From positions 62,257,641 through 62,321,640 of the forward strand of contig OZ023211.1 of NCBI GenBank assembly GCA_963995525.1: DNA of 64,000 nucleotides, written 5' to 3'. The notes under the pieces are model-generated. The model saw only the letters and a list, made by a program, of their open reading frames with translations. It was not told the DNA's origin and ran no database searches. The position numbers and the translations under genes are program-made. The DNA comes from Escarpia spicata (taxonomy: Eukaryota; Annelida; Polychaeta; Sabellida; Siboglinidae). Of this stretch, positions 25,050 through 35,871 are shown piece by piece (positions within the stretch are counted from its first letter, which is position 1; each line of letters starts with the position of its first letter).

Positions 25050-28000
25050 ATGAAGGGATCATTTCTTTGGCCCTTCAAACCGGTGAGTGGTTAATTATAG
25101 GGTTAGGATCAGAATTAAGCAAAGGAGTTCCCACGAAAATGTATGGCATTTTTAACATGTACCATTTAAATATATCATAAAGTAATAGCCATATTAATTG
25201 AGTGGTTTATTCAGAAAGAGCATGCATGCCTCTTCTCTGACGAAACAAACCGCTAACAATATTAATAATAGTAGCCTCTTGCCCGGTAGTGACTTTCCTC
25301 TACTACTGATATTGCATCTTGCACACAATCCCTCATATGTATCTGTATTCCTTGGTATTTTGCACTTTCAATCACGCCGTCTACACAACTATGTTATTTA
25401 CAACTGGTCCATGTATGCCATCGTCGTTTCCTGTTTTCAGCACATGACGTTTCCATCTCAAACAGCGTGTCTTTTCGATATCGATCTCATCTCCCGCTTT
25501 AGTTTCAAGACATACCAATTGCTTCAATGCCAGATATTTACGGTGTAATTATACCTAGGGTTTATTTCCAGCCGCTGAATTCGGAGAGTGGTCGAACTAC
25601 GGCGCCTGCATGTGCGATCTGCAGCAGTACAGAAGCCGTGTTTGTGAAGCAGAACCTTGTGTCGGCGATTCCGTGGAGAGTCTTCCTTGTGTTTGCGTGC
25701 CCCTCAATCCTGCAGGTAATGAATGTGGTGATTTGGTTCTTTCTTTCTGATTTTAATCAACCCATCTTTATTCAACTATGTGTGTGAGTAATGATGTATT
25801 TGTATGTTAGTACTTAAAAACCATTATTACATACACATCTTACAAAACGTATACGATTATTTAATAATAATAATAATGACCTGTTAATAGTCAATTATGT
25901 TAGACGCCTTGTGTTACAGAGGACTGTCCGATGGTGGCCGGCGCCGACAGCGTTTACGGTCTGCTAGGAGACCCGTGCGACTGTCAGAACTACTACCAGT
26001 GCGAATTCAACGCGACGAGCCAGGAGTTTGTCGCCTACCAGCGAGCGTGCAACCCGTGTGAGAAGTGGGACCAGGAAGTTCTGACGTGTGTCAGAGATGA
26101 GAGCAAGGGCAACTGCACGTGGGCTCCAACTACGCAGGAAATTGGTGAGAATCTTTTAGCCTTTGAACCACTCTGGACACCACAAGCTTGCAAAATGTAC
26201 TTGCTGACATGTGTTTCCAAAAAAAATTACTCCACTTTAAATGTACAATTTTCTACTGATTGCGATTACACCAATTCAAGACCTCATAATAATATCACAG
26301 TAAATGATATTAGAAAATGTGACATTACCAACTAGGTAGTGACAACGAACATGTTGCGTTTCCTTTTTTCAGGTATATGTCCCTTGGGAGTGGTCGAGGG
26401 AAACGATCGTCAATTCATGCTGGGAAACGAAACCATGGACTGTGCCCCGGGAACCATGTTCAACTTCACTGTGTGCACATGTGTGCGCTACGAGCCTTGT
26501 AAGTTGGCAGCAACAATGTCTTCTTCTGCAGACCATATTCTACTGTAATCCCTGCTTCGCTGTATCTAAACAATATTATCTTACGATAGTAGAAAAACGA
26601 GTGCAGTTGAATACATAATAAATGCATTATTCAAAGCACTGTCATGACACACTGAATACCGTGCTGAATAACACACACAGATTGCCATTTTGCGCGGAAT
26701 CAATTTATATGCTTCTGTTTCGACAGATTTCCCGATGCTCCAAGGCATTACACGGCGTCAAAGCCTCGCAGGGCCTTTGGCTTTACAACGAGAACGTCGT
26801 CGACAGTGATGTCGACTGCAAGTCTGGCAGGTGCGGCTTCTTCAACAGCACCGCCGAGTCCAAGTTGGAGCTCGCCTACTTCAGCAACGCCTTCGACCGC
26901 TTCGAGTCATTCTCCTTGAGCTTCTTCTTCAAGAGATCCGCTGGCGTGGCTGGTGAGCGGTCTCTGCTCGACAACTCCGAGTGCAGCGACAACGGGTCTC
27001 TGTTTGCCCGCTCTGTCGCCGGTGGCGTTCGTGGCTCAGCAACAAACTCGTCTGGTGTCTCAGTTGCCTCCAGCAATTTCGCAGTGAGTACTAAATTTTC
27101 GCAAGAAAATGCAATTAAATTATCTGCCTAATTGTTATAATTTATTATTATGTTGGCTCCATCGCACAAAATAAACCAAGCGTCGACGATATGAGAGAAA
27201 TGTAAACATTATCATTTGTTTACAGTGTCAGAAATATTAACTATTGTATTGAATCACCATTATAATTTTTTTTATTTACGCTAGAGAAAAGCAGATTACG
27301 ACATTTGTTGAACATTACATGTTATAACGGACTTGAATATACTCGTTAAAAATGGCGACACCATATTAGGTAAAACCATTAAGGAGAAGGACTTTGCAGT
27401 AATAGTTAGTGCTAACGTGACAGTTTCAGAGGAATATGAGATTTGCTGCTTGTATAGGTAGTCTGATTAATAATTTAAAGGTACCTTCAAAGGTCGTCAG
27501 GTCAAAGGTATCATGGTACAGTGGTTAGAAATATAGTCAACATTGCTAAACATGATCCTAACGATTTATTACGTTATCAAGTGACACTAACATTGTACAT
27601 GTCACTTTGCTTAAGGTGGCTGACGACGCGTGGCACCAGTACGCCATGACATACGATGGTCAGACGGCGAGTTTCTACGTTGATGGTGCACTGGAAGAGG
27701 AAAAGGAACTTGGTGGTAGGTGGTGCTACATCTACACTGATTAAGAGAAAAATCTCGTGATTAGAAACAATATAGAAAGAACACAAATCAGTTATTAAAA
27801 TTACGGCTATGCTTATGGATTAGTCTTATCAATTATAGGTGGCAGTTGAATTATATTGTAATTAATCGTGGTGACGGGGGAGAACGGTGGAATTACATGG
27901 AGCGTTCGATCTGAATAAAGAAAAATGCCGTAACTATATAGTTAGTATGCAACAGGCGATTATGGCAAGACATGTCCGGAGTAAATGCAACGAATGTCCG

Positions 28001-28900
28001 ATAAAAGAAGGCAGTTTTAGTGGAAGAGGAATTGACAACTAAAGCTAATGGGTAGAGTGAAACGGTTCTTATTAAAGATAATTAGTTACGACAAAAATGA
28101 AATAATACGTCAGAAGAGCTATACAGACAGAGTACCCATCACATTGCAAGAAGGGAAACAAGTGAAGTCGTTCATTGTATACGAATTAGCATTATCTGTA
28201 TTGGAGGACGAATATAATACTTAAAGCACACGTGTGGTCCACTAGTTCGTCGTAACACTACAAGTTGTAGCTACCGCGTTGCAGAAGGTTTTTGGACTGA
28301 ATATATGTTAACTACTACATCTGCATTTCTCCACCTCCAGGCCGACTCAACCGAGTGAAGGCCACGATGGTGTTCGGTGGCTGCGTCTGCGGCGGAGACT
28401 GCTTCTTTGACGGATACCTCGATACTGTAAGTATAGGTGTTATAACTTCTGGTGAATCCTTATTATCTTGTCTTCGGTAGCAGACACACGGACGACTGAG
28501 GCGACTGAAACAGGCGCATAAACCGCAGCACTGGGATTGGTAAAATGGTTTCGTTATTGACGAATGTCGCTGTGATTTCGAAATGTTATGTTTCTTATTT
28601 AAGCAGTTATCCATTGTGATCAGATACACCATGGTGTGGTCGTTGTTACATGTGTCGTGGTTTACTTGGAAAGGCTGGTTACACGTGAATAATACAAACG
28701 ATGTACTCTGGAGAAGCCAAATGCTTCACTGTCCACTTGCACTCCGGCTTCACGCTCTCGTTGGCAATCAATCTGTTTAAATATTAACTTGTCTTGGTTG
28801 AATGTTGCAGGTGAGCTTTGTGAACGGAGTCCTTGACGCGGCATCCATAGCTTACCTCAACAGCCACCCCGAGGCGTGTCTGCCCCCGTCCGGGCCTTGA
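25050..28900 (+). pseudogene. TSP1-CBM14-LamG gene, broken copy (unit 2)
   Basis: Exons at 25050-25082, 25572-25715, 25920-26144, 26373-26498, 26727-27083, 27616-27715, 28341-28426 and 28811-28900. Splice sites are conserved. Exon 1 has lost 19 bases from the signal-peptide core, which removes the hydrophobic segment and changes the splice phase. Exon 5 has lost 17 bases near 26750, shifting the LamG frame. Exons 2-4 and 6-8 are otherwise well conserved. Both deletions are specific to this unit, so it decayed after duplication. A functional secreted product is not expected. Confidence 0.85.
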
Positions 28901-29138
28901 AAAAGGCGCACTACTTATTGACGTCATCACATAGAACCGGAACACAACAAAGACGGTCATAGCGAACAGTGTTTTATTGTATGATAATTCCAATCGTCCT
29001 TTGGAGTGAAGATCACAGGATACAATAAAACGTTATTACTGCATAAAATGTATATTTGAAATTCCTTCTGCATTACAATATAACAAGACTCCCTACCATA
29101 ATACGAACGCAAGTAGGAATGCAGCCACGCACGTACAG

Positions 29139-29245
<107 letters not shown>

Positions 29246-29645
29246 CACGCACGCACCCGTACGTACATGCACACACAATGGTCAAGTAAGGATTTACCAA
29301 ATTAATGAAGTTTTTAAAACCACACTTTCTATAATAAACACATTTATTCATTAATTCGTGTTTATCTCACATCTACGTTTCAACGATCGGTCGTCGCCGT
29401 CTTAGGGAAGGTCCATATATACAAATTGGGGACACTGCCGTGTCGAATATCAGTCCGGTCATCATGTCGAGCGTAATTGGTCGAATCGGATTGGAGGCAA
29501 GCTTGCCCCGTGTCAGTACATATATTAATATATATATATATCAACCAAAAGACTCGTTATTTGAAAAAGAAAAACCTGTTACGATTTTTATAAAAACCTT
29601 TCCACTAACGGGACAACGGGTCTTTGTATAATCGCCTCCCATCCA

Positions 29646-31343
<1,698 letters not shown>

Positions 31344-31679
31344 CAGGGGCGGATCCACAGGGGTTAGTCTAGGGTAGGCCCAAAACATACACTGGCGGCC
31401 GACGCAAATACATATATTCGGTGATCTGAGCCGGACTTTCAGAACGATCCCGATGTTTCGCGCTGTCCGATCATACCATCGAAAGACGGGAGGGGGTGCT
31501 GTTGAGTTTTTTCGCCGCCGCGTCATCGTAACTTTATCTCATCGTAACCTAAACGGGTGCACATCCCAAAGGTCTAGGGGGAAGCACGGTAACGGGTGCC
31601 CGTCCAAAAAGGTGTGGAAGGACGCCAAATTCCAAAGGTCTAGGGGCACGTGCCCCAGCCCTCTCTGGATCCGCCTATG
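31344..31679. mobile_element. hAT-like MITE, unit 2
   Basis: Copy of 13216-13551, with GGGGCGGATCCA and TGGATCCGCC ends. It lies 58 bases left of the Polinton target site. Confidence 0.5.
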
Positions 31680-31737
31680 GGAACGTGGAATGTGGTCTCA
31701 CCTCACAAAACTCCCTCAAAAGCGGTGTCTTGATACT

Positions 31738-31743
31738 GGCATT
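31738..31743. repeat. Polinton target duplication, left (GGCATT)
   Basis: Six bases identical to 44100-44105, and single-copy at the unoccupied site 13610-13615. Confidence 0.95.
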
Positions 31744-31958
31744 AGTAGTATATAGATTACACACACCCTAGCCCCGCCCCTTTTTATACCTGAGTACGTG
31801 CATAAAAAACGTCCTTATCTTTTTCGGGAACCTAGTTATTAAAAAAAGATCAAAGGGTTTTGTGTAACCCGAGAGAAATCGGGAACCTACTTATAAAAAA
31901 CGTGATTGATGGCCTGTCACTTTTGATTGATAATAGTAAAACGCCATCTAGTGGTTAA
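31744..31958 (+). repeat. Polinton left terminal inverted repeat
   Basis: About 215 bp, matching the reverse complement of 43884-44099 with only a few differences (for example ATACCTGAG against AGACCTAAG near base 45). Similarity fades just inside, where both sides still share ATCTAGYGRTTAA motifs. Confidence 0.95.
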
Positions 31959-31994
31959 TCCAGTAACTGATAATATTAAGGCGCCATCTAGCGA
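31941..31994 (-). promoter_or_regulatory. CTCF-like motifs at left end of Polinton
   Basis: ACGCCATCTAGTGG (31941-31954) and GCGCCATCTAGCGA (31981-31994) read on the minus strand as CCACTAGATGGCG and TCGCTAGATGGCGC. The first matches the bilaterian CTCF core pattern CCASYAGRKGGC; the second is a near match. Binding is inferred, not shown. Confidence 0.45.
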
Positions 31995-32051
31995 TTAACC
32001 CAGTTTACCCCTAGCGATCAACGTCCCAAGCGATCAACGACTAGCGATCAA
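31990..32051 (+). repeat. AGCGATYAA iterated motif, four copies
   Basis: AGCGATTAA at 31990 and AGCGATCAA at 32013, 32029 and 32043, spaced 23, 16 and 14 bases. The cluster sits just inside the left terminal repeat. A role in binding replication or integration protein is possible but unproven. Confidence 0.5.
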
Positions 32052-32091
32052 AGCGTATATAACCGAGATAAAACCACTCGTAGACGCCGGC

Positions 32092-32164
32092 GCCGGATTA
32101 GCTCTCCTGGGAGCGCGTTCGACTAGGGATCGAAAGATTTCGGGTCCGAATCCGTACGTCGGCA
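32092..32164 (+). tRNA. tRNA-shaped gene, anticodon AGG (Pro), possibly decayed
   Basis: A 73-base sequence with tRNA proportions. The acceptor GCCGGAT pairs with CGTCGGC at five of seven positions. A D arm follows, then a perfect anticodon stem TTCGA/TCGAA around loop CTAGGGA (T33, anticodon AGG, G37), a five-base variable loop, and a T arm with loop TCCGAAT whose stem has two mismatches. The body most resembles a eukaryotic tRNA-Phe, but the anticodon reads Pro. Internal A-box-like TAGCTC...TGG and B-box-like GGTCCGAATCC are present. TTTTT at 32167-32171 would stop Pol III. It lies inside the Polinton, between the terminus and the first gene. Mismatches in the acceptor and T stems leave open a pseudo-tRNA. 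Confidence 0.6.
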
Positions 32165-32166
32165 CC

Positions 32167-32171
32167 TTTTT
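32167..32171 (+). terminator. Pol III T-run after tRNA-like gene
   Basis: Five T residues begin two bases after the discriminator base, where a tRNA transcript would end. Confidence 0.5.
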
Positions 32172-32188
32172 AGATGCGTCATCTGTGA

Positions 32189-32221
32189 CTATATAAGCGG
32201 TGTCGGTAGCGGTTTATCGGT
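32189..32221 (+). promoter_or_regulatory. TATA-initiator module of the NADAR gene
   Basis: CTATATAAG at 32189-32197 is followed about 28 bases later by TCGGT at 32217, 12 bases before the ATG at 32229. The spacing fits a Pol II TATA/initiator core promoter. Confidence 0.5.
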
Positions 32222-32228
32222 AGTAGTC

Positions 32229-32681
32229 ATGTTGTCGTCGGAACCTATAAAGTTTGGCGGCTCGCGCTCCTTCTTGTCGAATATGTACAGGTGCCGATTG
32301 ACGGCGTACGGTCGGGTCTTCCGATCCGTCGAGCACGCCTATCAGTATAGGAAAGCCCTATTCAACGAAGAGCTCGCATGCGCCGCGTGTATCAAAAGAG
32401 CGCGATCGCCCTACGTAGCGAAACGACTCAGTTACGGTATTCGAAAAAAGAGAACGGGAACCGAATGGAACGTCGTTAGGGTCGCTTGTATGAAGGGCCT
32501 GTTGATGAGTAAGTTCGGCGGGGAGTTGAAGGCCGATCTGTTGGCCACCGGGGACGCCGAATTGGTGGAGTGGGTGCCGAGTAGGGAGGGTTTCTGGGGT
32601 ACCAGGATTGGGGACGTTGAGGGAGAGAACAAGCTCGGTAAACTGTTGATGGAGGTGCGCGACGTTTATAAAGACGCGTAA
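32229..32681 (+). CDS. NADAR-domain protein
   Basis: 150 residues, the whole protein being one NADAR (YbiA-like) domain. It shows SFLSNMY near residue 13, SVEHAYQYRKA near residue 35, the central W and KFGG near residue 95, and FWGTRIGDVEGENKLG then LLMEVRD near the C-terminus. The family occurs in bacteria, eukaryotes, phages and large DNA viruses. Studied members remove ADP-ribose from guanine bases, and others act in riboflavin-pathway side reactions. In an animal virus-like element it could counter a host ADP-ribosylation defence, which is inference. It is the first gene from the left terminus, has its own TATA box, and is followed 28 bases later by the ATPase ATG. Confidence 0.8.
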   Translation: MLSSEPIKFGGSRSFLSNMYRCRLTAYGRVFRSVEHAYQYRKALFNEELACAACIKRARSPYVAKRLSYGIRKKRTGTEWNVVRVACMKGLLMSKFGGELKADLLATGDAELVEWVPSREGFWGTRIGDVEGENKLGKLLMEVRDVYKDA

Positions 32682-32702
32682 AAAACATCAGCCAGTATCA
32701 GT
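32667..32702 (+). promoter_or_regulatory. TATA-initiator module of the ATPase gene
   Basis: TATAAA at 32667-32672, inside the end of the NADAR gene, and TCAGT at 32698-32702, 31 bases apart. The ATPase ATG follows at 32710. Confidence 0.55.
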
Positions 32703-32709
32703 CGTGAAA

Positions 32710-33339
32710 ATGGGCGGACCGTTGTTGAAGCATCCGTTTACGTGTATAATATCAGGGCTTACGGGATGCGGTAAGACGACGTTCGTCGACCGTCTGATAC
32801 GATGCGCTATGATCGATCCGGCGCCCGAAAAAGTCCTGTGGTGTTACGGGCAGTGGCAGACCGCCTACGCGTCTATGTCTCCGGAAATAGAGTTTGTAGA
32901 CGGCCTGTCGACTACGACGTATTTAGACGGTAAAAAGAGGACGCTTTTAGTACTCGACGACCTCATGGAGGAAGCCAATAGCGGGGTGACGGCGCTATTT
33001 ACTAAAAAAAGTCATCATTGTAATACGTCGGTCGTACAACTCCGACAGAACATGTTTCCGAAAGGGGGAGAAAACCGCACAATCAGCCTGAACGCCCAAT
33101 ACTTAGCGCTATTTAAGAACCCCCGAGACGTTGGTCAAGTAGGTCACCTAGCGAAACAGATGTATCCGGGAGAGGTCAAGTACATGATAGAGTCTTTCAA
33201 AGACGCGACGTCGACGGCGTACGGCTATCTCTTCGTCGACCTGAAACAGGAAACGGAAGAGTACATGCGCCTGCGTACGTGTATATTTCCGGACGACCCC
33301 CTTCAGTACGTCTACGTACGGAAGGGTGGTCAACTATAA
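32710..33339 (+). CDS. Packaging ATPase (A32/FtsK-HerA type)
   Basis: 209 residues from the ATG at 32710; a GTG six bases upstream is in frame but a less likely start. Walker A is GLTGCGKT at residues 16-23. Walker B is LLVLDD at about 79-84, followed by the DLMEEA stretch and a conserved QNMFPKG segment. This is the genome-packaging ATPase found in Polintons, adintoviruses and related double-jelly-roll viruses, thought to pump DNA into the procapsid. Length is normal for the family and no frameshift is seen. Confidence 0.9.
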   Translation: MGGPLLKHPFTCIISGLTGCGKTTFVDRLIRCAMIDPAPEKVLWCYGQWQTAYASMSPEIEFVDGLSTTTYLDGKKRTLLVLDDLMEEANSGVTALFTKKSHHCNTSVVQLRQNMFPKGGENRTISLNAQYLALFKNPRDVGQVGHLAKQMYPGEVKYMIESFKDATSTAYGYLFVDLKQETEEYMRLRTCIFPDDPLQYVYVRKGGQL

Positions 33340-33371
33340 GTAGAGAGGGACGTCGCCGCGTACGCATTAGT
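33335..33371 (+). promoter_or_regulatory. TATA-initiator module before 33376
   Basis: TATAAG at 33335-33340 overlaps the ATPase stop codon. TTAGT at 33367-33371 lies 32 bases downstream and the ATG is at 33376. Confidence 0.5.
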
Positions 33372-33375
33372 CGGT

Positions 33376-33786
33376 ATGACGGGAAGACGCGCGGTGGTAG
33401 CGGCGAAGCGACGACCGAAGGCGGCGACGACGTTTTCGGAGCAACGCCTGAAGAGACACATTTTCGCCCTGCAGTTGATGGATAGACATAAGCGGAACAT
33501 CGATCTGCGAAAAGCCGTTCTCGCCCACTCGGAGGTCGGTCTCATGTGTAGTCAATGCGATTGCGCGTACAATATTCTGAGAGGGAACGTGAAGGTGTCG
33601 CCGAAGCAGAAACGCGTGTTGACGAAATGCAGAGATCATCTGCGTGACTTGGTCAACAAACGAATTCCGGTGAAGCGGAAGCGAGCCATCTTGCAAACGG
33701 GGGCGGGTGGTTTTCTGACGGCCCTGCTAGCGCCGTTAGCGAGCACCGTTCTCCTGCCACTACTCAAACAGTTCATCGGGGGTTAA
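33376..33786 (+). CDS. Conserved Polinton protein with hydrophobic C-terminus
   Basis: 136 residues. The N-terminal two thirds are highly basic, with a CSQCDC cysteine cluster near residue 58. The last 30 residues are glycine-rich and hydrophobic (GGFLTALLAPLASTVLLP), ending in a short charged turn. This layout, positive body plus membrane-seeking tail, recurs in uncharacterised proteins of invertebrate Polintons and may be a virion or membrane-active component. No enzymatic motif is seen. It is followed at once by the next gene (ATG 33790). Confidence 0.6.
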   Translation: MTGRRAVVAAKRRPKAATTFSEQRLKRHIFALQLMDRHKRNIDLRKAVLAHSEVGLMCSQCDCAYNILRGNVKVSPKQKRVLTKCRDHLRDLVNKRIPVKRKRAILQTGAGGFLTALLAPLASTVLLPLLKQFIGG

Positions 33787-33789
33787 TCG

Positions 33790-34512
33790 ATGCAGTACGC
33801 GAAGAAGATGGCGTTGGTCGACCCGCGATTGGTGGAAAGTCTCCTTCAACCGCAGCAGCCGTCGTCGAGCAGCACGCCCCGATCACGTGTACTGAGTAGC
33901 CTGGACAGCGACATGAAAGATATTCTAGAGCGATCGGATTTATCCGAACGCGATAAGGTGGTGTCGTACAATCAGCTGCTGAGTCGCTACAACACTATAG
34001 AGGCGGCTCGAACGGCGCAACCGGTACGCGTGTCGATGGTCAACGCCGACGGCGGCGAGATACCACAGCCCACGGCGGCGGCGCCGCCGCCATCGTCGGA
34101 GGCTGTAGAGCGCGAAATCGTAGCCAGCATGCCGAAAACGCTGAAAGGGAAGGCGAGTCTACTTATCGCGAAAATGAAAGCCGATCCCTTGTGTCGATGG
34201 AACGAACGCGGCGAATTCGTGTACGACGGAAAAACGATCGCGGGGAGTAACATGGTCGATCTAGTGAACGATCTCATGCGAACGAGAACGAAGTCGACGC
34301 AGCCCCTAGGATGGCGCGCTTTCGGGTTGAGTATGAAGGGTATGAACATTCCTATGGAGTTCGTCGGCAACACGCGCTATCGGGAGTACATGGAGCGATG
34401 GCGGCGCCGGTCAAGAGAAGAGGAGGAGGCGGGATCGGTCAGTTCAGCGGGGAAGGCGGTACGAAGACGACGTTCTAGAAAGAGAGCGTTGGACGTGTGG
34501 GAATCGATGTGA
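33790..34512 (+). CDS. Conserved Polinton protein, function unknown
   Basis: 240 residues starting MQYAKKMALVDPRL. The opening segment and the later heptad-like stretch (DMKDILERSDLSERDKVVSY) match a protein type commonly found next to Polinton ATPases. A proline/alanine linker separates it from a second globular region, with WNERGEFVYDG and a NMVDLVNDLMR helix. The tail is arginine-rich (RRRRSRKR), suggesting nucleic-acid contact. No catalytic motif is recognised. It sits in the structural gene block, three bases after the previous stop, so it may be a capsid-associated or core protein. Confidence 0.6.
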   Translation: MQYAKKMALVDPRLVESLLQPQQPSSSSTPRSRVLSSLDSDMKDILERSDLSERDKVVSYNQLLSRYNTIEAARTAQPVRVSMVNADGGEIPQPTAAAPPPSSEAVEREIVASMPKTLKGKASLLIAKMKADPLCRWNERGEFVYDGKTIAGSNMVDLVNDLMRTRTKSTQPLGWRAFGLSMKGMNIPMEFVGNTRYREYMERWRRRSREEEEAGSVSSAGKAVRRRRSRKRALDVWESM

Positions 34513-34514
34513 CG

Positions 34515-34622
34515 ATGCCGTCGATACAACGAACGGTCGCCGTCGTCGGTCTCATCGTCATCGCGGTTATCGCTCTCTATATAATATTCGTCGTTCATTG
34601 GTCGTCGTCGTCGTCGTCGTAA
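34515..34622 (+). CDS. 35-residue single-pass membrane protein
   Basis: A short frame from ATG 34515: MPSIQRT, then a strongly hydrophobic stretch (VAVVGLIVIAVIALYIIFVV), then HW and a run of serines. Its stop overlaps the integrase ATG as TAATG (34620-34624). The tight packing, two bases after the previous stop and overlapping the next start, argues that it is a real gene. Small hydrophobic proteins are common in this virus-like class. Function unknown. Confidence 0.55.
   Translation: MPSIQRTVAVVGLIVIAVIALYIIFVVHWSSSSSS
34575..34583 (+). promoter_or_regulatory. TATA-like box before integrase
   Basis: A TATATAATA stretch inside the small membrane-protein gene lies about 40 bases before the integrase ATG at 34622. 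No clear TCAGT initiator follows. Confidence 0.3.
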
Positions 34623-35755
34623 TGGTGTCCGGGTGGAGTCGTCGTCGTCGTCCAAAACGAAACCTTCGAAAACGAAACGACGACGACGACGACGCTGAAC
34701 TGAATGAACTCTACTTCGATCCGAAACGGGCGGGAAGTTACGGAGGTGTCGACGCGTTGCACCGGGCGTCAAAGGGGGGACGACGACGACCGGATGTCGA
34801 GAGGTGGCTAGCGGCGCAGGACGCTTATACTCTACACAAACCGGTTAAAAGACGTTTCAAACGACGTTGCGTCATCGTGGGCGGTCAAAACCAGCAGTGG
34901 CAAGCTGATCTGGTCGATCTGACTAGTTTAAAAAAACACAACGACGGTATAACCTTTCTATTGACTGTCATCGACGTGTTTTCGAAGCGGGCGTGGTGCG
35001 TTCCGTTGAAGAATAAGTCCGGCGCATCGCTCGTCGCGGCCTTCGCGCGTCTGCTGAACGACGCGCCGCCGAACGCGCTGCAGACCGATAAGGGGACCGA
35101 GTTTCTGAACCAACCCCTGCAAACGTTCCTAAAGAGTCGCGGCGTTCATCATTTCGTGACGCATAACGAGGAGACTAAAGCGAGCGTCGTGGAACGATTC
35201 AATAGGACTTTGAAAACGCGCATGTGGCGTTATTTTACGAAACACGAGACGCTGCGCTACGTAGAGGCGTTACCGGATTTCGTGCATTCGTACAACAACG
35301 CCTATCATCGAAGTATCGGTAGGACGCTGGCGAGCGTCGACGCGACGAATCAGGAGGACGTATGGCAACGCCTGTACGGCGGCGGCGGCGGCGGTAGGGA
35401 GAAAAAACCGAAACTTCGCGAAGGAGATCGCGTGCGTATCAGTAAGACGAGGGGTCAATTCAAAAAAGGATACATGCCTAATTGGAGCGAGGAGCTCTTC
35501 ACCGTCGTAGAGGTGCATCCATCCGAACCGCCCGTTTATCGCCTGAAGGACGACGCCGGGACACCAGTAGAGGGCGCCTTCTACGAACAGGAAGTACAAC
35601 GCGTAGTCGTTCCGAAGGACAAACTGTATCGAGTGGAGGCGGTTCTGCAGCGGCGTCGTCGTCGCGGCGGCGGGTCGGAGGCGCTCGTGAAATGGAGCGG
35701 TTACCCGGCCTCCTTCAACAGTTGGATCGACGCCGCGGCGCTCGTGGACCTATAG
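34622..35755 (+). CDS. Retroviral-type integrase with chromodomain
   Basis: 377 residues. After a basic/acidic N-terminus comes YFDPKRAGSYGGVDAL, typical of Polinton integrases. The catalytic core has D96 (WQADLVDL), D156 (LQTDKGTEF) and E191 (SVVERFNR), a complete DDE triad. After a basic RVRISK-type SH3-like region the C-terminus forms a chromodomain (YRVEAVLQ, ALVKWSGYP, FNSWIDAAALV), which may direct insertion to marked chromatin. It inserts the element, generating the 6-bp duplications seen here. ATG 34622 is chosen because upstream in-frame codons are only GTC repeats. The gene appears intact. Confidence 0.92.
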   Translation: MVSGWSRRRRPKRNLRKRNDDDDDAELNELYFDPKRAGSYGGVDALHRASKGGRRRPDVERWLAAQDAYTLHKPVKRRFKRRCVIVGGQNQQWQADLVDLTSLKKHNDGITFLLTVIDVFSKRAWCVPLKNKSGASLVAAFARLLNDAPPNALQTDKGTEFLNQPLQTFLKSRGVHHFVTHNEETKASVVERFNRTLKTRMWRYFTKHETLRYVEALPDFVHSYNNAYHRSIGRTLASVDATNQEDVWQRLYGGGGGGREKKPKLREGDRVRISKTRGQFKKGYMPNWSEELFTVVEVHPSEPPVYRLKDDAGTPVEGAFYEQEVQRVVVPKDKLYRVEAVLQRRRRRGGGSEALVKWSGYPASFNSWIDAAALVDL

Positions 35756-35831
35756 CATGCGTTGGACGCGTCACGAGGAATGCTGGCGACTGCACGAGTC
35801 GTGCTTATGCAGGGGAACGTCGCTCCTCCCG

Positions 35832-35865
35832 TATAAGGGGCCCTGCTGTACCCGCAGACCGCAGT
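35832..35865 (+). promoter_or_regulatory. TATA-initiator module before 35872
   Basis: TATAAG at 35832-35837 and GCAGT at 35861-35865, about 29 bases apart and seven bases before ATG 35872. This supports that start over the long upstream open frame. Confidence 0.45.
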
Positions 35866-35871
35866 GGCGCG

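Noticed and set aside
35482..35871. N-terminal extension of the membrane protein gene over the integrase
   Set aside because: It overlaps the integrase in another frame and is arginine-rich shadow sequence; a TATA-initiator module supports the start at 35872.
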